Both the position numbers and the translations under genes were made by a program. A stretch of 64,000 nucleotides of DNA from Streptomyces sp. NBC_00536 (GTDB taxonomy: Bacteria > Actinomycetota > Actinomycetes > Streptomycetales > Streptomycetaceae): contig NZ_CP107819.1 of NCBI RefSeq assembly GCF_036346295.1, positions 2,790,001 to 2,854,000 on the forward strand. The letters are read 5' to 3'. This document shows, one piece after another, positions 7,503 through 16,884 of this stretch (position 1 is its first letter; each line of letters begins with the position of its first letter). Under the pieces are notes generated by a model. It worked only from the letters and a program-made list of their open reading frames with translations, was not told where the DNA came from and searched no databases.

Positions 7503-7843
7503 GGGGGCACGCTAGGCCGGTCACGTGCGCGGGACCCGGTCCAATCACCGCGAAGTGGCCGGGTGGGGCGGGGCCGCGAGGGCCGCCGGAGCGGGCGGGG
7601 TGGGGCGTCGGGGGCCGGGGTGCCGTGTGCCGTGCCGGTGGCGGGCCAGGGGCCGGGGGGTCGGGCCAGGGGCCCGGCATCGGGGAGCGGAGCGCCGTAC
7701 CGGCGCGGGCCGGGGCCGGGGCTGGGCCGGGCCGGGCCGGGCCAGGAGCGGGGACCCGGGGTCGGGGTCGGGGTCGGGGCCCGGTGGGGAGTGGGGGTTG
7801 TGGTGCGGCTGGGGGTGGAGTGGGGGCGTCGTAGGGTCGGTGT
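7503..7843. other. G-rich divergent intergenic region
   Basis: A gap of 341 bp between divergent genes. The plus strand is almost only G, C and scattered T, with GGGCC and GGTCGG/GGGTCGG runs repeated several times between 7710 and 7790. These satisfy a simple G-quadruplex pattern. Both promoters must be here, but no -10 or -35 hexamer stands out. No gene is supported. Confidence 0.6.
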
Positions 7844-8590
7844 ATGACGGGGAAGCGGGCGTGGGGGATGTGCACGGGCGTGGTCGGGGTGGGGGTGTTG
7901 GCGGCGGTGTTGGTGGGGTGTGACACGCCGCCGGCGCCGGAGCCGGTGGGCGGGGCGACCGTTCGGCCGAGCCGGGAGGCGGTGGGCGGGCCGGATGGTC
8001 GGCCGAGCCGGGAGGCGGAGGGTGGGCCGGGTGGTCGGGCCGCCGCGGAGGGGGGCGGGCCGAGTGGGCGGGCGGGTGCGGGCGGGCCCAGTGGACGGGC
8101 TGCGCCTGAGGGGGGTTGGCCCGGTGGGCGGGGTGCGTCGGGTGAGGTGTGTTCCGGGGGTGGGGTGCGGCTCAGTGAGGAGCAGGAGGACGCGGCGATG
8201 GGGCTGCGGGCCGGGGGGCTGCGGCTGGTCAACTGCGGGACGCAGGCCTACCGGCTGGACGGCTACCCCGAGGTACGGGTGCTCGACGCGGATGCGCGGC
8301 CGGTGGCGCGGGTGGCGGTGGTGCACGGCTCGGGCGGGATCAGCACGGGCGTGCCCGGCATGGACCGACCCCCGGAGCCGGTGGTCCTGATGCCGGGTGA
8401 GAGCGCGAGTTTCCCGCTGCTGTGGCGGAACACGGTCACGGACGGGGCCGCGGTCGACGGCCGTTACGTCGAGGTGGTGCCGCGCCCGGGGGACGCGGCG
8501 GTGCGGTTGGAGCTCGTCCACTCCCTTGACCTCGGGACGACCGGGAAGCTCGGCATCGGCCCGTGGCAGCCCGCGAGGACGGCACCGTGA
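7844..8590 (+). CDS. DUF4232 lipoprotein
   Basis: A 248-residue secreted lipoprotein. The lipobox is LVGC (Cys26) after a hydrophobic signal. About 75 residues of glycine/arginine/proline-rich repeats (GGPxGRPSREA units) form a likely disordered linker. The C-terminal domain begins near [20 protein letters not shown] and contains [20 protein letters not shown], typical of DUF4232 proteins, which are exported actinobacterial proteins of unknown function. Its stop overlaps the GTG of the P-loop ATPase gene (GTGA at 8587-8590). Confidence 0.8.
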   Translation: MTGKRAWGMCTGVVGVGVLAAVLVGCDTPPAPEPVGGATVRPSREAVGGPDGRPSREAEGGPGGRAAAEGGGPSGRAGAGGPSGRAAPEGGWPGGRGASGEVCSGGGVRLSEEQEDAAMGLRAGGLRLVNCGTQAYRLDGYPEVRVLDADARPVARVAVVHGSGGISTGVPGMDRPPEPVVLMPGESASFPLLWRNTVTDGAAVDGRYVEVVPRPGDAAVRLELVHSLDLGTTGKLGIGPWQPARTAP

Positions 8591-9292
8591 TCGTCTGGCT
8601 CAACGGCCCCTTCGGCGGCGGCAAGACGCAGACCGCGCACGAGCTGCTGCGGCGGCTGCCCGGCAGTGTGGTGTGCGATCCCGAGCACATCGGCTTCGGG
8701 CTGCACCGCGCGCGGCCGCCCGCGCTGCGCGGGGACTTCCAGGACCTCCCGGCCTGGCGCCAGGGCGTGTTCGAGGTGCTGGACCTGGCCGCCGCGCGAC
8801 ACCCGGGCCCGGGGGTGGTGCTGGTCCCGATGACTGTCACCGAGCCGCGCTACTTCGCCGAGACGGTCGGGCGGCTGCGCGAACGGAGCCACGACGTACG
8901 GCACTTCGCCCTGCTGGCCGAGCGTGCGACCGTACTGCGGCGGGTCCGCGAGCGCGGTCTGGGCCGCGGCCTCAAGCGCGAGAGCTTCGCCGTCGCGCGC
9001 CTCGACGGGGCCCTGGGTCCTGTCGTCACATTGCCGTCGTCGCCCGAAGGGCGGCCCCGCGGCGTCTGGCGGCGAGAGTGCGTGCCAGACGCCGCGGGGC
9101 AGACGGGAATGTGACGACAGGACCCAGCCGCCCTGCGCGCACCGGAGTTCGCGGAGCACCTGTGGACGGACCGGCTGTCCGTGTCCGGGGGCGCGGACCG
9201 GGTCGCCGCAAGCGCGGGCCTGTCGCTGAACCCGGACACGGACGGCCCGCTGCGCGGACGGCTGCGGCGTGCGCTGGTCGGCGTACGCAACA

Positions 9293-9318
<26 letters not shown>
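8587..9318 (+). pseudogene. P-loop ATPase gene (tunicamycin-resistance-protein-like) interrupted by a miniature element
   Basis: GTG at 8587 overlaps the lipoprotein stop. The N-terminal part has a Walker A motif (GPFGGGKT) and resembles small actinobacterial P-loop ATPases annotated as TmrB-like tunicamycin resistance proteins. At 9015-9125 a 111-bp inverted-repeat element is inserted after Leu-Asp-Gly-Ala, bringing an in-frame TGA at 9112-9114. Because 111 is divisible by three, the original frame resumes exactly: [19 protein letters not shown] to a stop at 9316-9318. Without the element the protein would be about 206 residues. The truncated product keeps the nucleotide-binding half but lacks the C-terminal lid region, so it is probably inactive. 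Confidence 0.85.
9015..9125. mobile_element. 111-bp miniature inverted-repeat transposable element (MITE)
   Basis: The element begins GGGTCCTGTCGTCACATT and ends with its exact reverse complement. The inverted repeat continues to about 24 bp with one mismatch (next block CCGTC). Inside is a second palindrome, CCCCGCGGCGTCTGGC against GCCAGACGCCGCGGGG, with a 13-base loop, so the whole forms a two-tier hairpin. It sits exactly between CT and AG of a CTAG tetranucleotide, with no duplicated target visible. It codes for no protein and must rely on a transposase elsewhere. The sharp ends and the precise disruption of a gene make it an insertion rather than a terminator. Confidence 0.88.
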
Positions 9319-10105
<787 letters not shown>

Positions 10106-10260
10106 GGTGTGCCGCCTTCCGCGTCTGCCGTTCCCGCTCGTGACCTTGACGCTACGCAGCGGGCGGGGGCCGGGCCATGGTGGAAACGGGCCGGTCAGGG
10201 GTGGGGGAAACCCCACCCGACGAGTTCAGAGAACTCAGAGCGAGGACTCAGGGCGAGGAC

Positions 10261-11388
10261 TCAGATCGAGCGGCGGATCAGCAGCAGCGCGCGGTCGTCG
10301 TTGACGTCCTTGGCGACCTTCTCGATCAGGTGCCAGGTCGCGCCCTCCCAGCCGGAGGCGACGTAGCGGTCGGCTTCGCCGGTGAGCCGGTCGATGCCCT
10401 CGCTGATGTCGCGGTCGGCGGTTTCGACGAGCCCGTCGGTGAAGAGCATCAGGACGTCGCCGCGGCGGAGGTTGCCGTGCGCGGCCTCGAAGGTGGCCCC
10501 GTCGTAGACGCCGAGGAGCGGGCCCTCGCCGCTCTTTTCCTGCCAGCGGCCGGTGCCCGCGGAGAGCTGGAGGGCGGGCAGGTGGCCGGCCGAGAGCAGG
10601 TCGTAGTCGCCGGTCTCCAGGTCGAGGACGAGGTGGATGGAGGTGGCGAAGCCCTCGTCCCAGTCCTGGCGCAGCAGGTAGCCGTTGGCGGCGGGCAGGA
10701 AGTCCCGCGGGGGCAGCGAGCCGAGCAGGCCGCCGAAGGCGCCGGAGAGGAGCAGGGCGCGGGAGCCCGCGTCCATGCCCTTGCCGGAGACGTCGGTGAG
10801 GACGACTTCGAGGGTGCGGCCGGCGTTGGTCCGGGCGGCGACCACGAAGTCGCCGGAGAACGACTGGCCGCCCGCCGGGCGCAGGGCCATCTCGCGGTGC
10901 CAGCCGCGCGGCAGGTCGGGCAGTTTGCTCTGGACCCGGATGCGTTCGCGCAGGTCGAAGAGCATGGTGCCGCCGCGTCTCCAGGGCACGCCGACGCGGC
11001 TGCGGAACTGGGCGATGACCAGCCCGAAGAAGCCGCAGGCGGCGACGACCAGGATGGTGCCGGGGGTGACCCGGGCGGGCCCTTCGGTGTACGGGCCGAG
11101 GACCAGGGCCTCGACGATCAGCGCGCTCGCGGAGGCGGCGTAGAGGGCGAGCAGGCTGGCGGGGCGCAGCAGCAGGCCGCCCGCGACGATGGGCAGGACG
11201 AGCGCGGACGGCGAGAACCAGACGGGCAGCAGGAGCGTGCCCCAGGTGATCGCGGGGACGGTGAGGATCAGGCCGCCGAAGGCGAGCCAGTCGGAGGCGT
11301 CACCGCGGAAGTAGTCGACGGCGGATTTGCGCAGGGCTGTGCGGACCCGGTGCGAGGTCTTCCGCAGCCGTGCCGTGAGGGTCTCCAT
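10261..11388 (-). CDS. SpoIIE-type PP2C serine phosphatase, membrane-bound
   Basis: About 375 residues. The first 35 are basic, followed by several hydrophobic segments (roughly residues 35-125, including WLAFGGLILTVPAITWG and TILVVAACGFFGLVIAQF). The cytoplasmic PP2C/SpoIIE domain has GDFVVA, LTDVSGKGMDAG, ATSIHLVLD, SAGHLPALQL and LFTDGLVET, supplying the metal-binding aspartates. Such enzymes dephosphorylate anti-sigma factor antagonists. No anti-sigma partner is adjacent. ATG 11388 has GGAG five bases upstream. A short GGCGAGGACTCAG repeat lies just past the stop. Confidence 0.88.
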   Translation of the reverse strand: METLTARLRKTSHRVRTALRKSAVDYFRGDASDWLAFGGLILTVPAITWGTLLLPVWFSPSALVLPIVAGGLLLRPASLLALYAASASALIVEALVLGPYTEGPARVTPGTILVVAACGFFGLVIAQFRSRVGVPWRRGGTMLFDLRERIRVQSKLPDLPRGWHREMALRPAGGQSFSGDFVVAARTNAGRTLEVVLTDVSGKGMDAGSRALLLSGAFGGLLGSLPPRDFLPAANGYLLRQDWDEGFATSIHLVLDLETGDYDLLSAGHLPALQLSAGTGRWQEKSGEGPLLGVYDGATFEAAHGNLRRGDVLMLFTDGLVETADRDISEGIDRLTGEADRYVASGWEGATWHLIEKVAKDVNDDRALLLIRRSI

Positions 11389-11519
11389 CCGTGCTCCGCC
11401 CATTGTTCGGGACCCTATCCATCCTGACTGTGAGCGCGCAGGGGTACCCCCCGACCGCCCGGTGATTTCAGGACCAAAACGGGTCGACCGGGATGGATCG
11501 CCCTGGTAGGCATGGCCCC

Positions 11520-12755
11520 ATGGCTCATGAGACGCGGGTATTGCGGCCCGAAGAATGGGATGTCTGGTACGACCATCTGGAGCTGGCCTTCGGCGGTGTG
11601 CCGGAGGCGGCGGAAGAGCGTGAACTGTACAGGTCACTGACGGAGACCGGGCGTTCGCTGGGGGTCTGGGACGGGGAGACCTGCGTGGCCTCGGCGGGTG
11701 CCTTCACCTTCCGGGTCTCGGTGCCCGGCGGGGCGCTGGTCCCGGCGGCGGGCGTGACCATGGTCGGCGTGACGCCGACGCACCGGCGGCGGGGGCTGCT
11801 CGGCGCGCTGATGCGCCGGCAACTGGACGACATCCGTGCGGGTGGCGAGCCGCTCGCCGTGCTGACGGCGTCGGATCCGGCGATCTACGGACGGTTCGGC
11901 TACGGCACGGCGACGTACGCGCTGGCCGTCGACATCGACACGACCCGGGTCGGGCTCCGGCTGCCGCCGGGGACGGACGGCGTGCGGCTGCGCCTGGTGG
12001 ATCCGGAGAAGGGCCTGGCCGCGTGCGAGGAGGTGTACGCGGAGCTGGTGCCGCGGCGGCCCGGGATGACGGCGCGGCAGCCGGGCTGGGAGCGGCAGGC
12101 GCTGCTCGATCCTGAGTCGAACCGCGCGGGGCGCTCCCCGCTGAAGTGCGTGCTGGCGGAGCGGGAGACGGACGGGCGGGTGGTGGGTTACGCCCGCTAC
12201 CGGGTGCGGCCGGACTGGGACCCGGCCGGTTCGGCCGGGGTGGTGGACGTCCAGGACCTCGACGCGCTGGACCCGGCGGCGTACGGGGCGCTGTGGTCGT
12301 ACGTCTTCGGGATCGACCTGACCTGGACGGTACGGGCGCACAAGCGGCCGGTGGACGATCCGCTGCTGCACCTGGTCAGTGACGTGCGCCGGGCGCGGCC
12401 GCGCACCCGGGACTCGATGCACGTGCGTCTGGTGGACCTCGGGGCGGCGCTGGAGGCCCGGACGTACGGGGCTCCGGTGGACGTGGTCTTCGAGGTGGCG
12501 GACGCCTTCTGCCCGTGGAACGCGGGGCGCTGGCGGCTGACCGGCGATGCCAAGGGGGCGTCCTGCGCGCGGACCGGGGATCCGGCGGAGCTGGCCCTGT
12601 CGGTGGCGGAGCTGGGCGCGGCCTATCTGGGCGGGGTCACCCTGACGTCACTGGCGGGCGCGGGTCTGGTCACCGAGCTGCGGCCGGGCGCGCTGGCGGA
12701 GGCCTCCCGGGCCTTCGTGAGCGACCTGGCGCCCTGGCTCCCGCACGGGTTCTAG
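11520..12755 (+). CDS. Eis-like GNAT N-acetyltransferase
   Basis: 411 residues with the architecture of Eis (enhanced intracellular survival) proteins. An N-terminal GNAT domain has VTMVGVTPTHRRRGLLGALM, the acetyl-CoA pyrophosphate-binding loop. A second GNAT-like domain and a C-terminal SCP2-like domain follow, the chain ending in ASRAFVSDLAPWLPHGF, whose terminal carboxylate in Eis serves in catalysis. Eis enzymes acetylate amines on aminoglycosides and other substrates. The native substrate here is unknown. ATG 11520 is chosen from the MAHETRVLRPEEW alignment. It converges on the glycosylase gene with only 8 bp between stops. Confidence 0.88.
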   Translation: MAHETRVLRPEEWDVWYDHLELAFGGVPEAAEERELYRSLTETGRSLGVWDGETCVASAGAFTFRVSVPGGALVPAAGVTMVGVTPTHRRRGLLGALMRRQLDDIRAGGEPLAVLTASDPAIYGRFGYGTATYALAVDIDTTRVGLRLPPGTDGVRLRLVDPEKGLAACEEVYAELVPRRPGMTARQPGWERQALLDPESNRAGRSPLKCVLAERETDGRVVGYARYRVRPDWDPAGSAGVVDVQDLDALDPAAYGALWSYVFGIDLTWTVRAHKRPVDDPLLHLVSDVRRARPRTRDSMHVRLVDLGAALEARTYGAPVDVVFEVADAFCPWNAGRWRLTGDAKGASCARTGDPAELALSVAELGAAYLGGVTLTSLAGAGLVTELRPGALAEASRAFVSDLAPWLPHGF

Positions 12756-12763
12756 CACCCGGG

Positions 12764-13579
12764 CTACCTGGGCTGGCAGCCCGGGCACCAGAAGAGGTTG
12801 CGGGCGGCGAGGTCGGCGGTGCGGATCTCGCCGCCGCACAGCAGGCAGGGCAGGTGCGCGCGGCGGTAGACGTAGACCTCGCCGCCGTGGTCGTCCACGC
12901 GCGGCGGGCGGCCCATGGCCTCGGGGGTGTGCTCCGGGCGGACGGTGTCGATGCGGTTCAGCCGGACGCCCTCGCGCATCAGCGCGGCGAGGTCGCGCCA
13001 CATCGCGTCCCATTCGGCGCGCGTGATGTCCCGGCCGGGCCGGTAGGGGTCGATGCCGTGCCGGAAGAGGACCTCGGCGCGGTAGACGTTGCCGACGCCC
13101 GCCACGATCTTCTGGTCCATGAGGAGCGCGGCGATGGTGGTGCGGGAGCGGGAGATCCGCGCCCAGGCCCGGTCGGGGTCGTCGGCGGGGCGCAGCGGGT
13201 CCGGGCCGAGGCGCTCGTGTATCGCCTGCTTCTCGGCGCCGGTGATCAGCGCGCAGGTGGTGGGGCCGCGCAGGTCGGCGTACTGCTCGCGGCCGACGAG
13301 GCGCAGCCGCACGGTGTCCGTGGCGGGCGGGGCGGGGACGGGTCCGAAGCCGTACTTGCCGAAGAGGCCGAGGTGGATGTGGACCCAGTCCCCGGCGGGG
13401 CCGTCGAAGCCGAGGAAGAGGTGCTTGCCGTGCGCCTCGGCGGTGTCGAGTTCCCGGCCGTCGAGCAGGGCCGCGCTCTCGGCGAAGCGGCCCTGGGGGC
13501 TGCTGACGCGCAGCGCCCGGCCCGCGAAGCGCTCGGCGTGGTCCTGGGCGAGGCGGTGGATCGTATGCCCCTCGGGCAC
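12764..13579 (-). CDS. nei: Fpg/Nei-family DNA glycosylase
   Basis: About 271 residues. After removal of the initiator Met the protein begins Pro-Glu-Gly-His, the catalytic N-terminal proline and Glu of the Fpg/Nei family, which fixes the start at GTG 13579 (GGAGCAGC upstream). The helix-two-turn-helix segment DQKIVAGVGNVYRAEVLF is clear, and a zinc finger CLLC...CPGC closes the protein. It excises oxidised bases and cleaves the abasic site. Nei (endonuclease VIII) is more likely than MutM from PEGHTIHRLA. It sits next to rpiB, an arrangement I recall from other Streptomyces. Confidence 0.9.
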   Translation of the reverse strand: MPEGHTIHRLAQDHAERFAGRALRVSSPQGRFAESAALLDGRELDTAEAHGKHLFLGFDGPAGDWVHIHLGLFGKYGFGPVPAPPATDTVRLRLVGREQYADLRGPTTCALITGAEKQAIHERLGPDPLRPADDPDRAWARISRSRTTIAALLMDQKIVAGVGNVYRAEVLFRHGIDPYRPGRDITRAEWDAMWRDLAALMREGVRLNRIDTVRPEHTPEAMGRPPRVDDHGGEVYVYRRAHLPCLLCGGEIRTADLAARNLFWCPGCQPR

Positions 13580-13650
13580 GGCGCTGCTCCTGTGTGCGTG
13601 CGGCGGACGCGACGGTGCCGCCGGGGATCCCGGCGGCACCGTCTTCTTGC

Positions 13651-13717
13651 TGCGTTACGGGCGTACGGCGTTACGGGCGTACGACGCCACGGCCGTACGG
13701 CGTTACGGGCGTGCGGG
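13651..13717. repeat. Short tandem repeat between rpiB and nei
   Basis: GCGTTACGGGCGTAC is repeated head to tail: two near-perfect copies, then a degenerate part (GACGCCACGGCCGTAC), then another copy ending GCGTTACGGGCGTGC. It fills the gap between the rpiB stop and the nei start on the minus strand. It could slip in length between strains. Confidence 0.75.
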
Positions 13718-13723
13718 GCGGAA

Positions 13724-14209
13724 TCAGCCCTGCGGGTGGTGGGCCGGGATCGGGGGCAGCTCGCCGGTGGTCTCGTAGGCGGAGAGCATCTCGATCCGGC
13801 GGGTGTGGCGCTCCTCGTCGGAGTACGGGGTCGCCAGGAAGATCTCGACGAACTTCGTCGACTCCTCGGCGGTGTGCATGCGCCCGCCGATGGAGATGAC
13901 GTTGGCGTTGTTGTGCTCGCGGCCGAGGGCGGCGGTCTGCTCGCTCCAGGCCAGCGCGGCGCGGACGCCCTTGACCTTGTTCGCGGCGATGGCCTCGCCG
14001 TTGCCGGAGCCGCCGATGACGATGCCGAGGCTGTCCGGGTCCGCGGCGGTCTGCTCCGCGGCGCGCAGGCAGAACGGCGGGTAGTCGTCCAGGGCGTCGT
14101 AGATGTGGGGACCGCAGTCGACGGCCTCGTGGCCCTGGGCCTTGAGCCACTCGACGAGGTGGTTCTTCAGTTCGTAGCCGGCATGGTCGGAGCCGAGGTA
14201 GACGCGCAT
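13724..14209 (-). CDS. rpiB: Ribose-5-phosphate isomerase B
   Basis: 161 residues. It starts MRVYLGSDHAGYELKNHL, the RpiB/LacAB N-terminus with the substrate-binding Asp-His. GIVIGGSGNGEAIAANKVKGVRAA is the family's active-site loop; in actinobacterial RpiB a Ser replaces the Cys base seen in E. coli, as here (GGSGNGE). HNNANVISIGGRM completes the site. The enzyme interconverts ribose-5-P and ribulose-5-P in the pentose phosphate pathway. ATG 14209 is used since the longer reading adds a non-homologous arm. Confidence 0.93.
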   Translation of the reverse strand: MRVYLGSDHAGYELKNHLVEWLKAQGHEAVDCGPHIYDALDDYPPFCLRAAEQTAADPDSLGIVIGGSGNGEAIAANKVKGVRAALAWSEQTAALGREHNNANVISIGGRMHTAEESTKFVEIFLATPYSDEERHTRRIEMLSAYETTGELPPIPAHHPQG

Positions 14210-14450
14210 GGGCACGAGTGTGACACGAGGGCCCGGGACGGCACGCAAGGGGTGCCGGGGCGATGTCGCGTAAGTCACTTCTAAAGCTCAAGTAAACCCA
14301 AAGGACGCAGTTGGGGCGGGGTGAAGGGGTCCGGGTCTTTGGTCCCGGACGTTCGTCCTACGGACACGATCCGGATTCAGGTCTTCCGTCCTGCGTTCAT
14401 CCCGGGTTTGAATGCCGGGGCTCGTAACCCGAGAACCTAAGGATTCGTCC

Positions 14451-15911
14451 ATGAGCTCCACGACGACCCTTCAGAAGTCAGGCGGCTCCACCGGTGAACC
14501 CGGTGACACCCAGCCCTCCGACGGTCTGAAGGCCGGTCTCAAGAACCGCCACCTGTCCATGATCGCCATTGGCGGCGTCATCGGCGCCGGCCTCTTCGTC
14601 GGCTCCGGCGGCGGCATCGCCAAGGCCGGTCCCGCCATCCTGATCTCCTACGCGCTGGTCGGCGCGATGGTCGTCTTCGTGATGCGGATGCTCGGTGAGA
14701 TGGCCGCGGCCAGCCCGAACTCCGGCTCCTTCTCCGCGTACGCCGACCGGGCGCTCGGCCGCTGGGCCGGTTTCTCCATCGGCTGGCTGTACTGGTTCTT
14801 CTGGGTCGTCGTCCTGGCCGTGGAGGCCACGGCCGGCGCGAGCATCCTGGAGAGCTGGGTCCCGGCCGTCCCGCAGTGGGCCTGGGCGCTGATCGTGATG
14901 GTCGTCCTGACCGTCACCAACCTCGGCTCGGTCGCCTCGTACGGCGAGTTCGAGTTCTGGTTCGCGGGCATCAAGGTTGTCGCCATCGGCGGCTTCGTGA
15001 TCGTCGGCATGCTGGCCGTCTTCGGCGTGCTGCCGGGCTCGGACAACCCGGGCGCGGGCTTCGCGCACCTGACCGACACCGGCGGGTTCATGCCCAACGG
15101 CATCGGATCGGTCCTGACCGGTGTCCTGATGGTCGTCTTCTCCTTCATGGGCAGCGAGATCGTCACCCTCGCCGCCGGTGAGTCCGAGGACCCGCGCCGC
15201 GCGGTCACCAAGGCCACCAACTCGGTGATCTGGCGGATCGGCATCTTCTACCTCGGCTCGATCTTCATCGTGCTGACCCTGCTGCCGTGGAACGACAAGT
15301 CGATCACCGAGAAGGGCTCGTACGTCGCCGCCCTCGACTCGATCGGCATCGCGCACGCGGGCCAGATCATGAACGTGATCGTCCTGACGGCCGTGCTGTC
15401 CTGCCTGAACTCGGGCCTCTACACCGCGTCCCGCATGGCGTTCTCGCTGGGCGAGCGCGGTGACGCCCCCAAGATCTTCGCGAAGGTCTCCAAGAACGGC
15501 GTCCCGGTCGCCGCGATCCTGGGCTCGGTGGTCTTCGGCTTCATCGCCGTCTACTTCAACTACGCCTTCAAGGACACCGTCTTCAACTTCCTCCTCAACT
15601 CCTCCGGCGCCATCGCGCTCTTCGTCTGGCTGGCGATCTGCTTCACCCAGCTGCGGATGCGCGCGATCCTGCTCCGCGAGGCGCCGGAGAAGCTGACGGT
15701 GAAGATGTGGTTCTTCCCGTACCTGACCTGGCTGACCGCCGCGATGATCAGCTTCGTCCTCGTCTACATGCTCTTCGACGACGACAACCGCGAGGTGGTC
15801 CTGCTCTCGCTGCTGGTCGCCGCCGTGGTCCTGGCCATCGGCACGGCGCTCGACTTCAAGCGCCGCAAGGACGCGAAGCAGGACGAGCTCCAGGACGCCG
15901 CGAGCGTCTGA
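14451..15911 (+). CDS. APC-family amino acid permease (paralogue 1)
   Basis: 486 residues with about twelve hydrophobic segments. The first membrane helix carries the family motif GGVIGAGLFVGSGGGIAKAGPA, and the conserved NxGSVASYGEFEFWFAGIKV follows mid-protein. This matches the AAT/GABA-permease branch (GabP, AnsP, AroP, CycA), which moves amino acids with protons. The substrate is not predictable. ATG 14451 has AAGGA seven bases upstream. Two paralogues follow on the same strand. A perfect 22-bp hairpin terminates it against bioY. Confidence 0.9.
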   Translation: MSSTTTLQKSGGSTGEPGDTQPSDGLKAGLKNRHLSMIAIGGVIGAGLFVGSGGGIAKAGPAILISYALVGAMVVFVMRMLGEMAAASPNSGSFSAYADRALGRWAGFSIGWLYWFFWVVVLAVEATAGASILESWVPAVPQWAWALIVMVVLTVTNLGSVASYGEFEFWFAGIKVVAIGGFVIVGMLAVFGVLPGSDNPGAGFAHLTDTGGFMPNGIGSVLTGVLMVVFSFMGSEIVTLAAGESEDPRRAVTKATNSVIWRIGIFYLGSIFIVLTLLPWNDKSITEKGSYVAALDSIGIAHAGQIMNVIVLTAVLSCLNSGLYTASRMAFSLGERGDAPKIFAKVSKNGVPVAAILGSVVFGFIAVYFNYAFKDTVFNFLLNSSGAIALFVWLAICFTQLRMRAILLREAPEKLTVKMWFFPYLTWLTAAMISFVLVYMLFDDDNREVVLLSLLVAAVVLAIGTALDFKRRKDAKQDELQDAASV

Positions 15912-15921
15912 CCGTACGGAT

Positions 15922-15968
15922 GAACACGGCGGCCCCGGACCACTGAGTGGTCCGGGGCCGCCGTGTTC
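15922..15968. terminator. Perfect 22-bp bidirectional terminator
   Basis: GAACACGGCGGCCCCGGACC at 15922 begins an arm of 22 bp that is matched exactly by 15947-15968 around the loop TGA. It lies 10 bp after the permease stop and 32 bp before the end of the convergent bioY gene, so it can stop transcription from both sides. Confidence 0.93.
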
Positions 15969-15999
15969 GTACGCCACGTACGGGTCAACCGCGGCCGGG

Positions 16000-16593
16000 T
16001 CAGCCGCGGCCGGCCAGCTTCCAGGAGGCCGGGAGCAGCCCCATGGCGAGGACGGCCTTGAGCGCGTCGCCGATCAGGAACGGGGTCAGGCCCGCGGCGA
16101 CGGCCGCGCCGAAGGACATCCCGGTGGACAGGGCCAGGTACGGGACGCCCACCGCGTAGATGACCGCGGAGCCCGCCGCCATGGTCAGGGCGGTGCGGAG
16201 CACCGAGCGGTCGGCGCCGCGGCGCGCGAGGGCGCCGACGACGGTCGCGGCGAGCAGCATGCCCAGCACGTAGCCGAAGGAGGCGCCGCCCGCGCCCGAG
16301 GTGCCGTTGGCGAACCAGGGCATCCCGGCCATGCCGACCAGGGCGTAGAGCGCGAGCGAGAGGAAGCCGCGGCGGGCGCCGAAGGCGGTGCCGACGAGCA
16401 GGGCCGCGAAGGTCTGCCCGGTGACCGGGACCGGCGAGCCGGGGACCGGTACGGCGATCTGCGCGGCGAGGCCGGTCAGCGCGGCTCCGCCGACGACGAG
16501 CGCGATGTCACGGACCCGGCTCGCGGGGAGCAGGTCGGCGAGGACGGCACCGGGCCGGAAGGCGGCGGTCGTCGGAACGGAAGCGGTGCTCAT
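16000..16593 (-). CDS. bioY: Biotin transporter substrate-binding subunit BioY
   Basis: 197 residues, six hydrophobic segments. The BioY signatures are visible: PVPGSPVPVTGQTFAALLVGTAFG and RRGFLSLALYALVGMAGMPWF, then GYVLGMLLAA and YAVGVPYLAL. BioY is the S-component of an ECF transporter for biotin. It can work with the shared ECF ATPases and transmembrane component encoded elsewhere, or alone at low efficiency. No bioMN genes are adjacent. The gene is inserted between two amino acid permease paralogues on the opposite strand. Confidence 0.93.
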   Translation of the reverse strand: MSTASVPTTAAFRPGAVLADLLPASRVRDIALVVGGAALTGLAAQIAVPVPGSPVPVTGQTFAALLVGTAFGARRGFLSLALYALVGMAGMPWFANGTSGAGGASFGYVLGMLLAATVVGALARRGADRSVLRTALTMAAGSAVIYAVGVPYLALSTGMSFGAAVAAGLTPFLIGDALKAVLAMGLLPASWKLAGRG

Positions 16594-16806
16594 CGGGACT
16601 CCGGAGGTCGGGTACTGCGGAACGGGACAGGACGGGGCGGGACGGGATGTGACAGGGCTGGGCGGACCGGCCGAACGGGCCGGTCAACGTGACGTTAGTC
16701 CCGCGCCCCCGGCCCGCCCGGCGTCGCGCGGAGACAAAGCGGTGATCCCCCGCTTGGTGGAGATTCCACAAAGAGAGGGCCTCCCAGGAACCCCCTAAGG
16801 GGTGAA

Positions 16807-16841
16807 GTGACCTGGGTCACCAACGACTTTGGCCATAAGTC
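16807..16841. promoter_or_regulatory. Inverted repeats upstream of permease paralogue 2
   Basis: Two small palindromes lie between bioY and the second permease: GTGACCTGGGTCAC (16807-16820, six-base arms) and GACTT-N7-AAGTC (16825-16841). Either could be an operator for the permease, about 45-75 bp ahead of its start. No biotin-repressor box is recognisable in this gap. Confidence 0.4.
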
Positions 16842-16884
16842 AGCCGTTTTGCGTCGCCACACCCCGCTCGGGGACACTGTGGAA

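Noticed and set aside
5548..8232. An open frame of about 894 codons on the minus strand spanning the decarboxylase
   Set aside because: Only its last part is real (the HD-domain gene from 6024). The rest is a Pro/Arg-rich reading of the true decarboxylase gene in another frame, an effect of very high GC.
9015..9125. The hairpin as an ordinary terminator
   Set aside because: It lies inside a gene whose frame continues beyond it, with insertion-like ends.
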